From Agroathelia rolfsii (taxonomy: Eukaryota; Basidiomycota; Agaricomycetes; Amylocorticiales; Amylocorticiaceae): DNA of 64,000 nucleotides. Position 1 is the first letter of the stretch, and each line of letters starts with the position of its first letter. The translations under genes were made by a program, and so were the position numbers. The notes under the pieces are model-generated. The model worked only from the letters and a program-made list of their open reading frames with translations. It was not told the DNA's origin and did no database searches. Below, one piece after another: positions 34,877 to 45,814 of the stretch. The stretch covers positions 558,001-622,000 of the forward strand of contig JABRWF010000008.1 of the NCBI GenBank assembly GCA_018343915.1. Reading direction: 5' to 3'.

Positions 34877-36622
34877 ATGATATGCGCCAAAACCGTCTTC
34901 AAATGCTTCAGATCCATCGAACGCTTCGGGGACCGTATCACAGGCGCAGCAGGCCCATTCTTCGTCGCGGCCGCCGCGATTCTCCTCACGCTGGGCACCT
35001 TTGCCTTCTTTGAAGTCATCTTGCCCTCGTTGGCGCACCCCTGGCTGGCGGGACCGCCCTGCTTGCTGATTGCGGTGAATCTGGGGTTTCATTATTACCA
35101 TGCGTGTACGGTCCCGCCTGGGTTCGTGGACGCACCGCATCTGCCGTTGTCAGAACCGTCATCGTCATCGAGAACATCTTCGATGTCGCCACTGTCGTCG
35201 CCAGGGAAGAGACAGAGAGGGTGGTGGCCGTGGGCGAAGAAGCGAAAGTCCGGGGGAAGAGATGTCGGTGGGGGTGGCGTGCTGTTGGCGAGTGTTGATG
35301 ACGAACTTGAAGACACAGACGGCGTGCGATGGTGGACGGCGGGGGATGGGAGCACTGTGCGTGTGACGCCGGCGGGCTTGACGATGTGTAAAAAGTGTAA
35401 TGCGAGGAGGCCTGAGGTGGGTATTCTCTGTTATAAAGCTTTCCCCCCCGGAAGTAGAGTGTATTGATGCTCTCTTTTCCCTTGCTTGTTATAATCGGAA
35501 TACATACTTACTGCCACTTAGAGGGCTCACCATTGTAGAATATGTAATCGATGCGTACGCAAATATGACCATCATTGTCCCGTAAGAGTCTATTTCCTTT
35601 ACTGCCATGTTGATGCCATCCAGTTGCTAATTGACATATCGTGTTAACAGTGTAAGTATAGCTTGATCAAGATATTACCTGCCCTTAAAATCTGTCTTAT
35701 GCCGTTGCCGTATCCTTATTGTCATTTGTGTCTTTGCCCACAGGGATAAACCAATGCGTGGGCATCTACAACGAGCGGCATTTCGTCTTGTTCATGTAAA
35801 TTCATTCATCCACTTACCTTCCCCTTTCCCTCGTATTTCTGGTATCTGCAGCAACAGACTGACAGTATCACCTTATCAGGGTATACATCACCCTTGCCAC
35901 CTTTTGGCTCTGCGTCCTCGGTTATCCAAAACTCATGGATGCCCTAGGTTTGCACTGGGAGGTAGGTTACAACAATAATACACTATCGACATTACTGATG
36001 CGTGAGCTTGTTCCCCTCTCCTGCCCATAGAACCAATGGTCCTATTACACACCCGAAACCCTTTTTATCCTGATCTTCATCCTCGCATTTGTACTCTGGT
36101 TCGCCGTCGGAATCATGCTCATCTGGCATATGTTGGGCGTCATTCACGGCGAAACGAGCCCCGAAGCTCAGGATCATGAGATTTACAGAAAAGTGGCCAA
36201 GGAACGGGGCGAGGTACGTATCGTTTCCCTCCGTTTGTTCAACGAACCGTGTGATTCAGATTCTTTTCCGTATCTTGTAGGTTTTTGTTAATTCATATGA
36301 TCTGGGGTAGGTATTCTCTCATGAATAATATTTTGTTCGTGCATTGATCTATTATAAAATGCAAATAGGTGGCGTAAAAACCTTGAACTGTTCTTCAACG
36401 TTGGGCAGGATGGATAGTCAGTCCAGTACCAACATCATGTATTATCGATTCCTGATGAGATTCCTTGTACCTTTCAGCCCTCTCTACACGCTCCTCTTAC
36501 CCCTCCGTGTACCACCCTACACAGACGGACGATCCTGGGCCCGACCCGCGAACTTGGACAGGCACCAAGGTGTTCACGAAGGTGAAGAGGTCACCGAGGA
36601 AGAAGATGAATACGACGATTAG
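34877..36622 (+). CDS. DHHC-type protein S-acyltransferase
   Basis: Exons 34877-35416, 35522-35581, 35651 (1 nt), 35744-35795, 35880-35961, 36031-36213, 36281-36306, 36369-36416 and 36478-36622 total 1137 nt, 378 residues. Seen: two N-terminal membrane helices ([31 protein letters not shown]), [40 protein letters not shown] (zinc-binding CRD with catalytic DHHC), a [16 protein letters not shown] helix, an [19 protein letters not shown] helix, [18 protein letters not shown] (TTxE-like region) and YTDGRSW. The enzyme palmitoylates cysteines of membrane proteins, probably at the ER or Golgi; it resembles Pfa3/Swf1-type fungal enzymes. The TGG of CPW needs the single-base exon at 35651. An insert of about 70 charged residues lies before the CRD. 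Confidence 0.88.
35651..35651 (+). other. Predicted single-nucleotide exon (T) of the DHHC gene
   Basis: The base T lies between a CAG acceptor (35648-35650) and a GTAAGT donor (35652-35657). Joining exon 2 (ends CCC at 35581) directly to 35744 would read CCC GGA TAA, a stop. Adding the T gives CCC TGG ATA AAC, restoring the near-universal CPWI of the DHHC motif and an in-frame total length. Confidence 0.7.
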
Positions 36623-38121
36623 TCAGTGCACTGCTATTCGAGACATTATTTCTTTCTCTCTTGCGTTTTTGGACTCTTTGCTAGTGGTGTATCTATCGTT
36701 TCGGTCATGGACGGATTTATCGCATCTGGCCAGATATCCTTTGCTCACAGTAACTGAACTCATGATTCCATTCTCATTTATTATTTATAATATCTGCGCG
36801 TTTTGCAGAAGCAACTGGCCGATATTATAAATCTGTCCGTGCGCTCACCTGAAGTATCATAATACTGTCTGCATAGAGGAAAGCGACCCGCAAAATTTAT
36901 TGAATTGCCGAAAGAACTTTTCCACTGATAAGTAGATATTGTATGCTCTTTAGGACTTAGGGATATTAAAAATGAATAAATGATCTACCCGATGCAATTT
37001 GCTGTGTCAGCTCAATAATGACAAGCCGAAATCTGCCTTCATGGCGCTCATACATCAGCCTTTAATATCATGGCTACCATAACTCCCTCGCAACAGCCAG
37101 TGTCTCAATTGGTATATTTCAATAAGGATTTCATTGGATTACGTCATTGCTATATGTGGCCCAGTTGATTTTTTTTCTATCGCTGGACTGGACATCTTGC
37201 CAATGGGTTACTAATAAGACTGTTTTTGCGCAAAACTCAAACCTCCTAGTAGTGTTTCTTTTGCATTGATTTATTATTCACGGGCAGCTCCACAAGCCGT
37301 ATGGTTAGTCTTCGGGCATAACCTGCTAATCTAGTCATTATAAAAAGAATGCAAACTCGAAACACTGTTACAAAATCACATTGAAGTCTGAAAGCGATGC
37401 CGAGCCCTGTGCGTACCCAAGCCGGTGTCACCAGCTTTCACTCGTTTTGTTTCACCTGTCCTTCACAGCATTGGTTGTCTTGTCATCCTCAGTTTCTCTG
37501 CTTTCTTGACATCGTTTTTTTTATATCTTGCACACTTAGAAATCAATGCACAGCTCATTTTTCTTTCTTTCTATTACCTTCTTTAACACTGCTGCCGCAG
37601 GTACATGTAGCTACTCCGAGTCTACGATGCGGAATATTTTTTAGGTGGTTACAACCCATTTTACCCATGACAGAGCTCGTGAATTCAACAATACTACAAT
37701 TGGCAGGTAAACTGTAAATTCAGAGGTCAAGCAGTTGTTGGGCGAACTCCAGTCTGAACGCTGGCAGCGTTATAGGTAAACACTAGCAGTTTCAAGCCAA
37801 GCCAATTCTTACTGGAAATAACCCCTGCAGCGCCGAAAATCTATTCCATGCCACCAGAGTTGTTAGTGATAGACTACATTCAGTACAAGCAGTGCTTAAA
37901 TGGAGTACTATAAATATGTAACACCTTATTCGGATAAGACTCTACAAGTACTGATGATATGATAGCAGACAATTGAACTAGCTAAGGTACGTATCTCCTG
38001 AGCCTGTATAAAGAACATCGCTCAACGTTAATGAAGAGGGAAAAGACGACGGTGATAACAGAAGGATAACTGAAAAGACACGAGTAACGCGCAGAGAGCA
38101 TAATACTTAATGAATGTACCT
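36623..38121. other. Intergenic between DHHC gene and FunK1 relic
   Basis: About 1.5 kb of AT-rich DNA. A frame at 37397-37717 is pyrimidine-driven and has no motif. No gene, RNA gene or clear repeat is recognised. Confidence 0.4.
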
Positions 38122-40371
38122 TTAATCCGTCTGCTGATCTCTGCGCTGCAAGCGCATGATATGGCGATCAAAAACGTCAATCACCAACTTGATGACGACC
38201 CAGGGATCGGGCCGTGATGCAACATCCTGGCTGGTGTACATCTGTCTGTATTGGTCTATTCCGTCAGGGGAATACATTTGGTCATCGAGAATATTAGCGA
38301 ATTCTACGATGGGATCAGCCACATCAAGGGACCATCCATTGCAGACCGCTTGCACCTGCTTCCTCGAAGCACCACGACCTAGAAGAGCTTTTTTTGCCAA
38401 TCCAAGATGGTCCGGATTGCTCTCCGTCAAGGACACGACGAGCTCCCGAGCTGTATCATTTCTGTGCTGACCACGTTCGGTGTAATTTATAACAACCCAG
38501 AAAAGGACCCAGAAGAATGATTCTAGATCGTTCAGGTATGTATGAGGGATAGGCTGTTGGCCTCGGTCTTTGAGTAGCAACTTCGCAGACATGAATGCCC
38601 ATGTGCCCTGATCATAAAAAATGAATGAATTGAATTCATATCTGACTGTACAACAAAGATCCCACCGTTCGTTGCTGGCCACGGGCGACATCTTCTGGTC
38701 GGAAGGCGTCAACTGCAAATTCAAAATCGGATAGCTTTCCAATGGACATATGAGGTTTCGCAGATTTGTAGCGCTTGAGTACATAGTCTTTGAGTGACTC
38801 GACCCTAGACGTAATTTTTAGTATTCCGTATTCACATATATCATATTCATTCTTACCCTGAGAGTTCCTCCTCAATTGGGAACTCATAACTCGACATGTG
38901 TTCGTAGTCATCTTCTTGCGCCTGAATGCAGGAGCGTCTAGAACGAAGATTGGTAGCAGGGCCTGTCTTCTTCGCTTTCATTGGATCCTTCAAAATGTCG
39001 CATAGAATATTACCGATGCTAACGTCTCGATGACTCTTGCCTTTCTTGACGACGTGTGCATACCCTATGCATTCTAAATATCCGCCGTCTTTCATGGCAA
39101 TATTAATGAGGCCACTTACCGACAATGGCATCACGCAAGACGATCAGCAGATGTAGCAAACGCTTTATGCGCCAGAGATTGGTACCCTCTTTCATCTGAA
39201 TGACATCTTTTTGTCTCTCTTCTAAGTGGTATGCCTTCTGATTCCGAACTTTACTTGCCCCTTGTGCAAGTGTTTCACGCGCTTTGCCTTTGCTGGGTTG
39301 CGGCATGGATTCATTAATACTGTGATAATCAGAAGCGGTTATTCCAGGGAAGAAATATTTTTGGTATGGCGAGTCAAGCAGTGTCAAGCCCTCAAGATTA
39401 TTCAATCGTCCTTTATCACTCCAAAGACACTGAACCACGCCTTCATTACCCACAAACTCGCGCAGAGTATCAGCTTCATGAGGACACGGCACAGGTCGCC
39501 AGATCAGTTTCGTTGCTCAGCAATTTTCGGGATCGTGAACGTTCCCTACTCGCAGTACAGTTGTAGCACGGCCGAGTAAGCACTTGCGTTGACAAAGAAC
39601 CTCGAGCACCTGCCAGTCGGCATCGTTGTGATGAAATCGGAGCTCTCGTACCACTTCATGGTCACCGGGCTCTCCCGTTGGCGCTGGAGACCAAGAGAAA
39701 CGCGTATCATAACCGAATGCCTTTGCTTCCAGAGAGAAGAGTCCAACAGCAGCTTTAACAAACTTCTTCAAATCTGTTTCGAGATTGATGGGCGCAGAGT
39801 GCGTGATCTTGGCACGGTCGAACAGAACAAACGTCGCTTCTTTGCCGCAGATGGCCAGCGAGTATATGTGATCTCGGTAAAGTTGATGGCCATATGTTGC
39901 ACGTGCGTACCGGGCTAGCTGAAGCAAAGCCTCACCCAGTTGACCCGGACTCTTCTTGCACTCGCAAAAGAATTCGACGTCCATCCAATGAAAGTCTTGA
40001 TTCTCGCCTTCATGGTCTGCTGGATCTGCTTGAATGAGGTCGGGTGACGTTTCACTATCGTGTACGTCATCGGCCCACATCTTGCGCGCGTGTTCGTCGA
40101 CGATGGGTCTCAGCTTGGGCCGAAAATGGTTGCGAGTGAATGCAGCCATGTTAATCAGGTTCAGCAGCTTCACAACCGTTTTGTACATGCCACTTTCGTT
40201 TGCACCAAATCCGGTCAGGTCAATAGACAGTCCCTTTTTCTTCTTTCCTTTGGATTTGGGATCGACGTGTTGGAAGAAAGGATCAGAGGTCAGCCAACTC
40301 ATCGCACGACGAAGTTTTGTGTCAGACGGAGCTAGCTTCTCTTCACAATCCCTACAAATACCCCAGTACAT
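38122..40371 (-). pseudogene. FunK1 kinase copy 1, 5'-truncated and with a nonsense codon
   Basis: This matches the complete FunK1 gene at 45815-48641 exon by exon. The region with CEEKLAPSDTKLRRAMSWL through NVHDPENC is open until TGA at 39519-39517, where the other copy has CGT; homology continues directly as ATKLIWRPV. Kinase motifs remain downstream: HRDVSIGNIL near 39040, SDFEFAVD near 38720, and LESFFWVLFWVV near 38500, with the same introns. The roughly 200 N-terminal residues of the other copy are missing, because homology stops at about 40347 (counted on +). It is thus a 5'-truncated pseudogene, though a shorter kinase-only transcript cannot be excluded. Confidence 0.8.
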
Positions 40372-40504
40372 ACCATCCAGATTTTTATGGGGTAACCTGG
40401 TCGGGTCCCGAGTGACACTGGAATCCTGCTAATTTCGTAAGCCAATAGCTTTAGTGTATGTACATGAATTGTCCTATATGGCTAATAAGCTGCTAAACTC
40501 GAAG

Positions 40505-40610
40505 CGCCGATAATGGTACACTCCGATGACGTGATATTATAGCCATGCGTGAGCGACGGGACTACATATAACACTATCGCCAACAAAATGAGGATGGGGG
40601 ATACAGCCGA
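40505..40610 (+). repeat. Direct repeat unit 1
   Basis: It resembles 44555-44660 in the same orientation: ATAATGGTACACTCCGATGACG against ATAATGATACACTCTAATGACG (shown in parts under 20 bases each: ATAATGGTACACTC / TGACG), then CATG(C/A)GTGAGC or CATGAGC, and GAGGAT...GTGATA. The two units flank the P450 gene. Confidence 0.5.
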
Positions 40611-40639
40611 AACCGTATAGCTGAATAAATTACACCAAA

Positions 40640-40810
40640 AAAGTACTGAAAACGGTCAACTTCCGGAATTTCTACAGCTTCATCAGATTTTTCTTTGATC
40701 CTGGAATTCTATTTCTCACATACTATTAATACATAATATCTAGGAAAAATAATTTTGCGCATATTAAGAATCGTGGTCATGATGCTAGGTTTTAGCATAT
40801 ATTGGCATGC
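40640..40810 (+). repeat. Diverged single arm of the 842-1665 repeat family
   Basis: Compared with 1163-1325, the order GAAAAC-GGTCAACTTC, AATTTCTACA, CAGATTTT, TAGGAAAAATAATTTTGCGC and GTTTTAGCATA is kept with many substitutions. Only one arm is present here, so it is a solo or half element. Confidence 0.5.
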
Positions 40811-41231
40811 ATCCTGTCTTATACTCTTAATTGTACAATCGACTAGTATATATTTTCGATATCTGACTAAACAGGCCTCCAGAGGGTATCTAAAATGCTT
40901 CATAAAATCCAAGTTTTTTACTTGAAGAAGTGGTCGCAATCGACCTGCATGAGGTCTCTGATTACTTATTGCGGGGACACGTAGACTGGTCGTACAGAAA
41001 AACCAGCGATTTTGACCAGTGCAATGCATTCGACCTGTCTAGGCGTAATATCAAGGTACATGAACAGAAAAGCTACTATACCACTGTACGTGCACTCAGG
41101 CTAGCCAGAATCAAAACTTGAATAACAGAAGGTGCTTACGGCCTTGCATTTACTAATATTAGTACTCATCATACTGAACCCTTATAAACCACTCACTGCA
41201 AATATCAGCAATATCATGTATCGTTCTCTAC

Positions 41232-43630
41232 TCAGCTTTCTCTGAGTTCCATCCCTTGGATAAGTGCTTCATACTCGGGGGATCTAGGCTTAACACTACA
41301 ATCAAATGGCTCTGGGTGGCTATATAAAGAGCATAATTCTTTCCATGAAAAATTAAATATATTCAAAATAATTGAGCAAGTACCTGATCAGCCCATTTGT
41401 GAACCTAACATTGGGCGTAATCTCTCTGCCTTCCTGATCTTTAGCCTTGGCAATGGTGAATGTACGAAGCACAAAAACAATAGTTATCCATATATTTGCA
41501 TCGGCAACATGCCGTCCGGGACAGATGCTGCGATTCAGATTTGAGAAAGCTGATCAAATATTGGTAATAATTAAAATACAGAAGACCGTACCGTCGACCA
41601 GCCCCGAATGCAACTTTTGACGGGTTGAAAACGTTTTTGTCAATCTGGCCATTTTCGTCCAAGAAACGTTCAGGCTTAAAGGCACTGGGTTCATCTGGAT
41701 ATGTCTTTTCATCATGCAAGATCGTCCTTCCGGTGAGGCAATCATATTAGTTTTTCTTTTATTGTTGCATCGGAGCACTTACCAGGTATTTTCAATGAGG
41801 AGAGTGCCCTCAGGAATGAAGTAACCTCGATACACATTGTCAGCCATTGCGCGATGGGCCACACCTAGGTGGGGGTAGACAGACGTAAATGTAGTTCAGC
41901 AAGAACATAACGAGTAAACCACCGCTACTGCTTCAAATTACCTTGTGGTAAAACCGGATGCCATCGTAAAACCTCTCTTATCACTGCCTCAATATAAGGT
42001 AGCTGCGAGCGATCCTCAAAGGTTGGCATGGCTCCTGGGGCAAGCACATTATCTAATTCCTCCTGGGCACGCCTCTGGACTTGGGGGTATAGCATCATAG
42101 CCAAGAAAAAACATGAAAGAGAAGAGACCGTCTATAAAATCTCGACTGTCAATAATCTCAGCAGCACATTGTACAAGAATTTCTCATGCATGCGTACAGT
42201 GTCTGAGCCACCTATTTAAAATAAAGGTAAGATATCGACCCTACAAAATCCTAAGGTATAGGGGATCACCTGCATATGCAACGCCGATGCAATTCTTAAC
42301 AATATCCTCAATATCAGCATATCTCTCAGCTGGCACTCCATCCAAGTGATCCTGTACCATTCTTGTTGTCACACAAGGTTTTGCCGTTCCCGCGGCCTAG
42401 CAAAGAAAAATGAGATATTATCCACTGCGGCCTGAATGCGGGTGTTCCCACCAAACTCCAAGCCATAATGAGCATGAACCAATCCACTCACCATATGCTC
42501 ACGGACCATTGCATATGGTTTCTCCTTGAAGTTAATAGCATGAGGTCTCCATGAAGAGGCCTTCTTCTTGAATGCCCACTTAGGCATTACCCACTCCGGG
42601 ATATACATCACTACAGAATCTTTGGTGATTTACTATCAACATAAGCGGCGCAAGGTAATACGTACGGCTAGGAAAGATATCCACATAAAATGAGCCAGGA
42701 TTTGCCACAGCTCCAAATCCCTCCATTGCTAATCTTGCTAAGTCAACATATGCATCTGATGAATTAGGTGCAATATCATGTCCATACGCGACGGACATGA
42801 TGAATGCGCCTGTAGAGCTTTTTGGCAAGAAGCTAAGCACTTTATTTGGATGTAGAAGATATTCAAAGATAAGCTTACTTGCGAACATTTTTGATGATAT
42901 CCACTGAACTTGTTGTTAACTCTTTGAGAAGCAAGGCTGCTGATCGAACTAATTCTGGGTAATAGTCTGGGGTGTTTCTGATGTGAAAATACTAGATAAT
43001 TTGTGTATATGAAGAATTGTTCAGGATGCAGGTCGTATCCACATACCTGATGAAAAATGCGACTATGAGTGCGCCATTGCTCCCCATACCTCATGATCCC
43101 AAAGTTAAAATCCCAACCAATTCTGAGAATGTTGTAGCTAAGTACTTCATTTTTAATAAATGAAAAATAAGCCTAACAAATCCACCATAGGAGTATTGGG
43201 CCGGTCTGAGTAAATCCCAGCTTGTTTATCCAGCAAATCATGGACGGCTTCAGGTGAATTCAAGTATAGCATGTCCACACCGGCTGCATTTATAAACACC
43301 AGGTCACCTGCATATCGAAATAATAGTATCATACACCATCACAATCACAAAATTAGTAACCCTTCGTCCTGAAAGTCAAAAGAGATTATGACACAAACCA
43401 TACACACGCGACCATTTATCATATGTAAGCCATTCCTGATCAGTGTGCATTTTGAATAGGTTTCCCACAAATGGTAAGCCTTTGGGACCAGGTGGATAAG
43501 GAAGACCAGCGGGGTTTGATCTTCTTAGCTTAAGGTACTTCCTTATCCAAGCAATACTGATCCATGAAATAGCAAGCATAGCTACAACTAAAGAAACATG
43601 CGGTTGGATCAGTGTTGTTGGCTCGGGCAT
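41232..43630 (-). CDS. Cytochrome P450 monooxygenase
   Basis: Thirteen exons on the minus strand (43630-43399, 43307-43178, 43122-43047, 42991-42883, 42809-42666, 42610-42492, 42396-42270, 42211-42198, 42131-41942, 41864-41783, 41726-41592, 41527-41384, 41319-41232) join in phase to 529 residues. Seen: an N-terminal membrane anchor (about 10-30), the proline hinge PPGPKGLPFVGN, YGEQWRTHSR (C helix), AGGSDTTVSS (I helix oxygen-binding groove, split over a 14-nt exon), EVLR (370-373, ExxR), AFKPERF and the heme motif FGAGRRICPG with cysteine near 455. All catalytic motifs are intact. One intron (donor after 42883) starts GC. It is an ER-bound oxygenase of the large basidiomycete group often labelled O-methylsterigmatocystin oxidoreductase-like; the substrate is unknown. 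Confidence 0.92.
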
Positions 43631-44554
43631 TCTTGACGTGAAGGGAGGAGGATATATGCAACTCGTCAAAGAGCCAACTTTTGAATTCCTTAAATACCTG
43701 AAGCTCAAAGTATTATTAGCTTATCACAAATTAACATGATATTAACACTAATATAGTCAGGCATAGTCATGGCACAGTCGGATCTTTCGAAGCATCGAAG
43801 ACTAGATACACACTGGCACCTGAATTGGGATGGACTATCCTATCGTTTCTCTAATTCAACAGATCATCACAGATGAAGCAGGTGATAAGAAGGAAGGAGT
43901 CTCGGAGTATTATTACGTTTGGTTTTTGGCACGAGGTGCATGCCGTGCAGCGGAAATAGGTATAAAGCCGATAGGCCTGAGTCGCTGAGAAAATGAGCAG
44001 GGCGCTTTTTGGGAGCCGTGTTGTTCAGTGAGTGGACCTAGGCCTTGATGGGAAAGGTGGTAAACAGAAATAAGGAGGATAGGCGTGCTTCGCCCCTTAA
44101 ATATCTTCCTTTGCTGGACTAAACCTAGTCATACTCTGGTGCAGAGCGTCATGCTTGGCTCTTGGTTAGGTAGTCCAAATCGCTCGCAATATATATATTA
44201 GGTATAACAAGCAGGATTGGAGCTGGGCTGAAAGACTGTGAGTGGATATCAGTTAAGATTATCGCCTTCTCTCCTTTCGTCGGTGGCAATGGTACACCCG
44301 GTTTCGTCGCAATGAGCGTTTGACCGTTCTACGCAAAAATAATCATAATTTGACTCTGAGTGCTCTATGATTTGGGGTCTTAATACCTCCTAAGATAAAT
44401 CATTGCTTCCAACTAGAAGGAGGTTGAGATTCGGGGTGTGAGAACAATTTATCGTGATCCAAACACAGACAGCGTCACCACGCTGTCGCACTCAACAGAG
44501 ATCATCTCATCAGAGCCTCAATTCACAAACACATACAGTTGGCAGAGCTCAGCT

Positions 44555-44660
44555 GAACCTGATAATGATACACTCTAATGACGCGGTATGTATGGCTATG
44601 CATGAGCAACGAAACTGTGGACAGCACTGCCGCCGACGAAACGAGGATAGGTGATAGTAC
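44555..44660 (+). repeat. Direct repeat unit 2
   Basis: This is the partner of 40505-40610, about 4 kb away on the other side of the P450 gene. It is followed at 44668-44734 by a short palindrome with 18-base arms (GGGATTGAGGTGGATTGA and its near complement). Confidence 0.5.
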
Positions 44661-44667
44661 GTTATCT

Positions 44668-44734
44668 GGGATTGAGGTGGATTGACTGAATTGAATGTAA
44701 TTCAAGTTCAATCGAATCAATCCGCCTCAATCCC
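44668..44734. repeat. Short palindrome
   Basis: Arms GGGATTGAGGTGGATTGA (44668-44685) and TCAATCCGCCTCAATCCC (44717-44734) pair with one mismatch-type difference over 18 bases; the 31-base spacer is AT-rich. It directly follows a dispersed direct repeat. Confidence 0.75.
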
Positions 44735-45814
44735 ATCCGTTGGGACTCAGAGCCTTCAAGTTACTGAGGTCTCGATTGTAATCATCTGTTGTCCAGCAAG
44801 ACTTCCTTCTCCCCGAGGGTTTGTAATTTTTTAAAGCAAGCAAATCAGGGATAATAAAGAATTCCCATCTACCGCACATGGTTTTACGCAGAGGTCATGG
44901 AGCATGCAACAGGTAAGAATGAGGGTTGGGAGTATTGCCAGTGGGTGCCAGTGCCACTGGCAGTGGATTCGGACTCGGACTCGGAGTCGCGCTGAGTGAC
45001 GTGTGACACTTGCGTCACACATACCTCAGCTGCTGCCAGTGGCTCGTGCAGTAAGAACGTAAGCTCATCGAGAATACATCTCGACGCTGCTGTGCTAGGA
45101 TACTAGGGGAGGCGGGTGAGACGAGAAAAAAAAAACTGAGGTGGCTATATTCATTCAGAAAATGCGAATGTAGGAGACAGGGGCGCATGCGAAAACCGGA
45201 AGCAAGTTTCTGTGGAGCGCTGGACCTGTGCAAGCAGTTGTGTGCGCGCCCGCGAGACCCCCAATTGAATTGGGCTCGGCAGCACAAAACGGATGGGTAT
45301 ACCTATGTGACTATGGTAATGTCCACGGTTATGTAACCTGTCCCATCCTACTCCGAAGCTTTGGATTGCCTCACTAACTGAATTCACAACCATTTCGGCC
45401 TTCAAGTAGTAGCTCATACTTCCTACGCAATACCTTGATGCGATAAGTCTATATATGCCACTCTCCTCTACCAGTGATAACAGCAATAATAAAGGTGAAG
45501 TTAGACAATTTCAGGCATTAGTCATTTTTTACATGAGTTCAAGTATAGAGTATATACATATAAAAATTCATGTCAGGGTGACAGTTTATAAATACCGATC
45601 GTGTAACGGCGAAAAAGCGAGTTGTGTATGATGCGTGCATCTCATGAGCCTGCATGAAGGTCGTTGCCAGTGCTCGGCGGCGGGAGTATAGCGAAACTTC
45701 GATAGTAGAAAGGTCACAATATTTCTAGTTACCATAAGAGCAAATTAACTGAAAGAATAAGCTTGAACAATGAATATACGAGCACGGTTCTGAATTATCA
45801 TACCTTTAATTCAT

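Larger units (their letters stand above)
40372..41231. other. Gene-free stretch with relic repeats
   Basis: About 860 bases between the FunK1 relic and the P450 stop. It contains the 40505-40610 segment repeated near 44555-44660 and a diverged relative of the 842-1665 repeat arm at about 40640-40810. No gene is seen. Confidence 0.5.
43631..45814. other. Gene-free stretch between P450 and FunK1
   Basis: About 2.2 kb. It contains the direct repeat unit at 44555-44660, the palindrome at 44668-44734, and a cluster of TGCCAGTG/CACTGGCA octamers at 44936-45041. A microsatellite-like GGACTCGGACTCGG lies near 44969. Frames at 45015-45486 lack family features. No gene is supported. Confidence 0.4.

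Noticed and set aside
45015..45486. Two minus-strand frames of about 90-111 residues
   Set aside because: They overlap in different frames, contain simple-repeat derived sequence and match no family I know.
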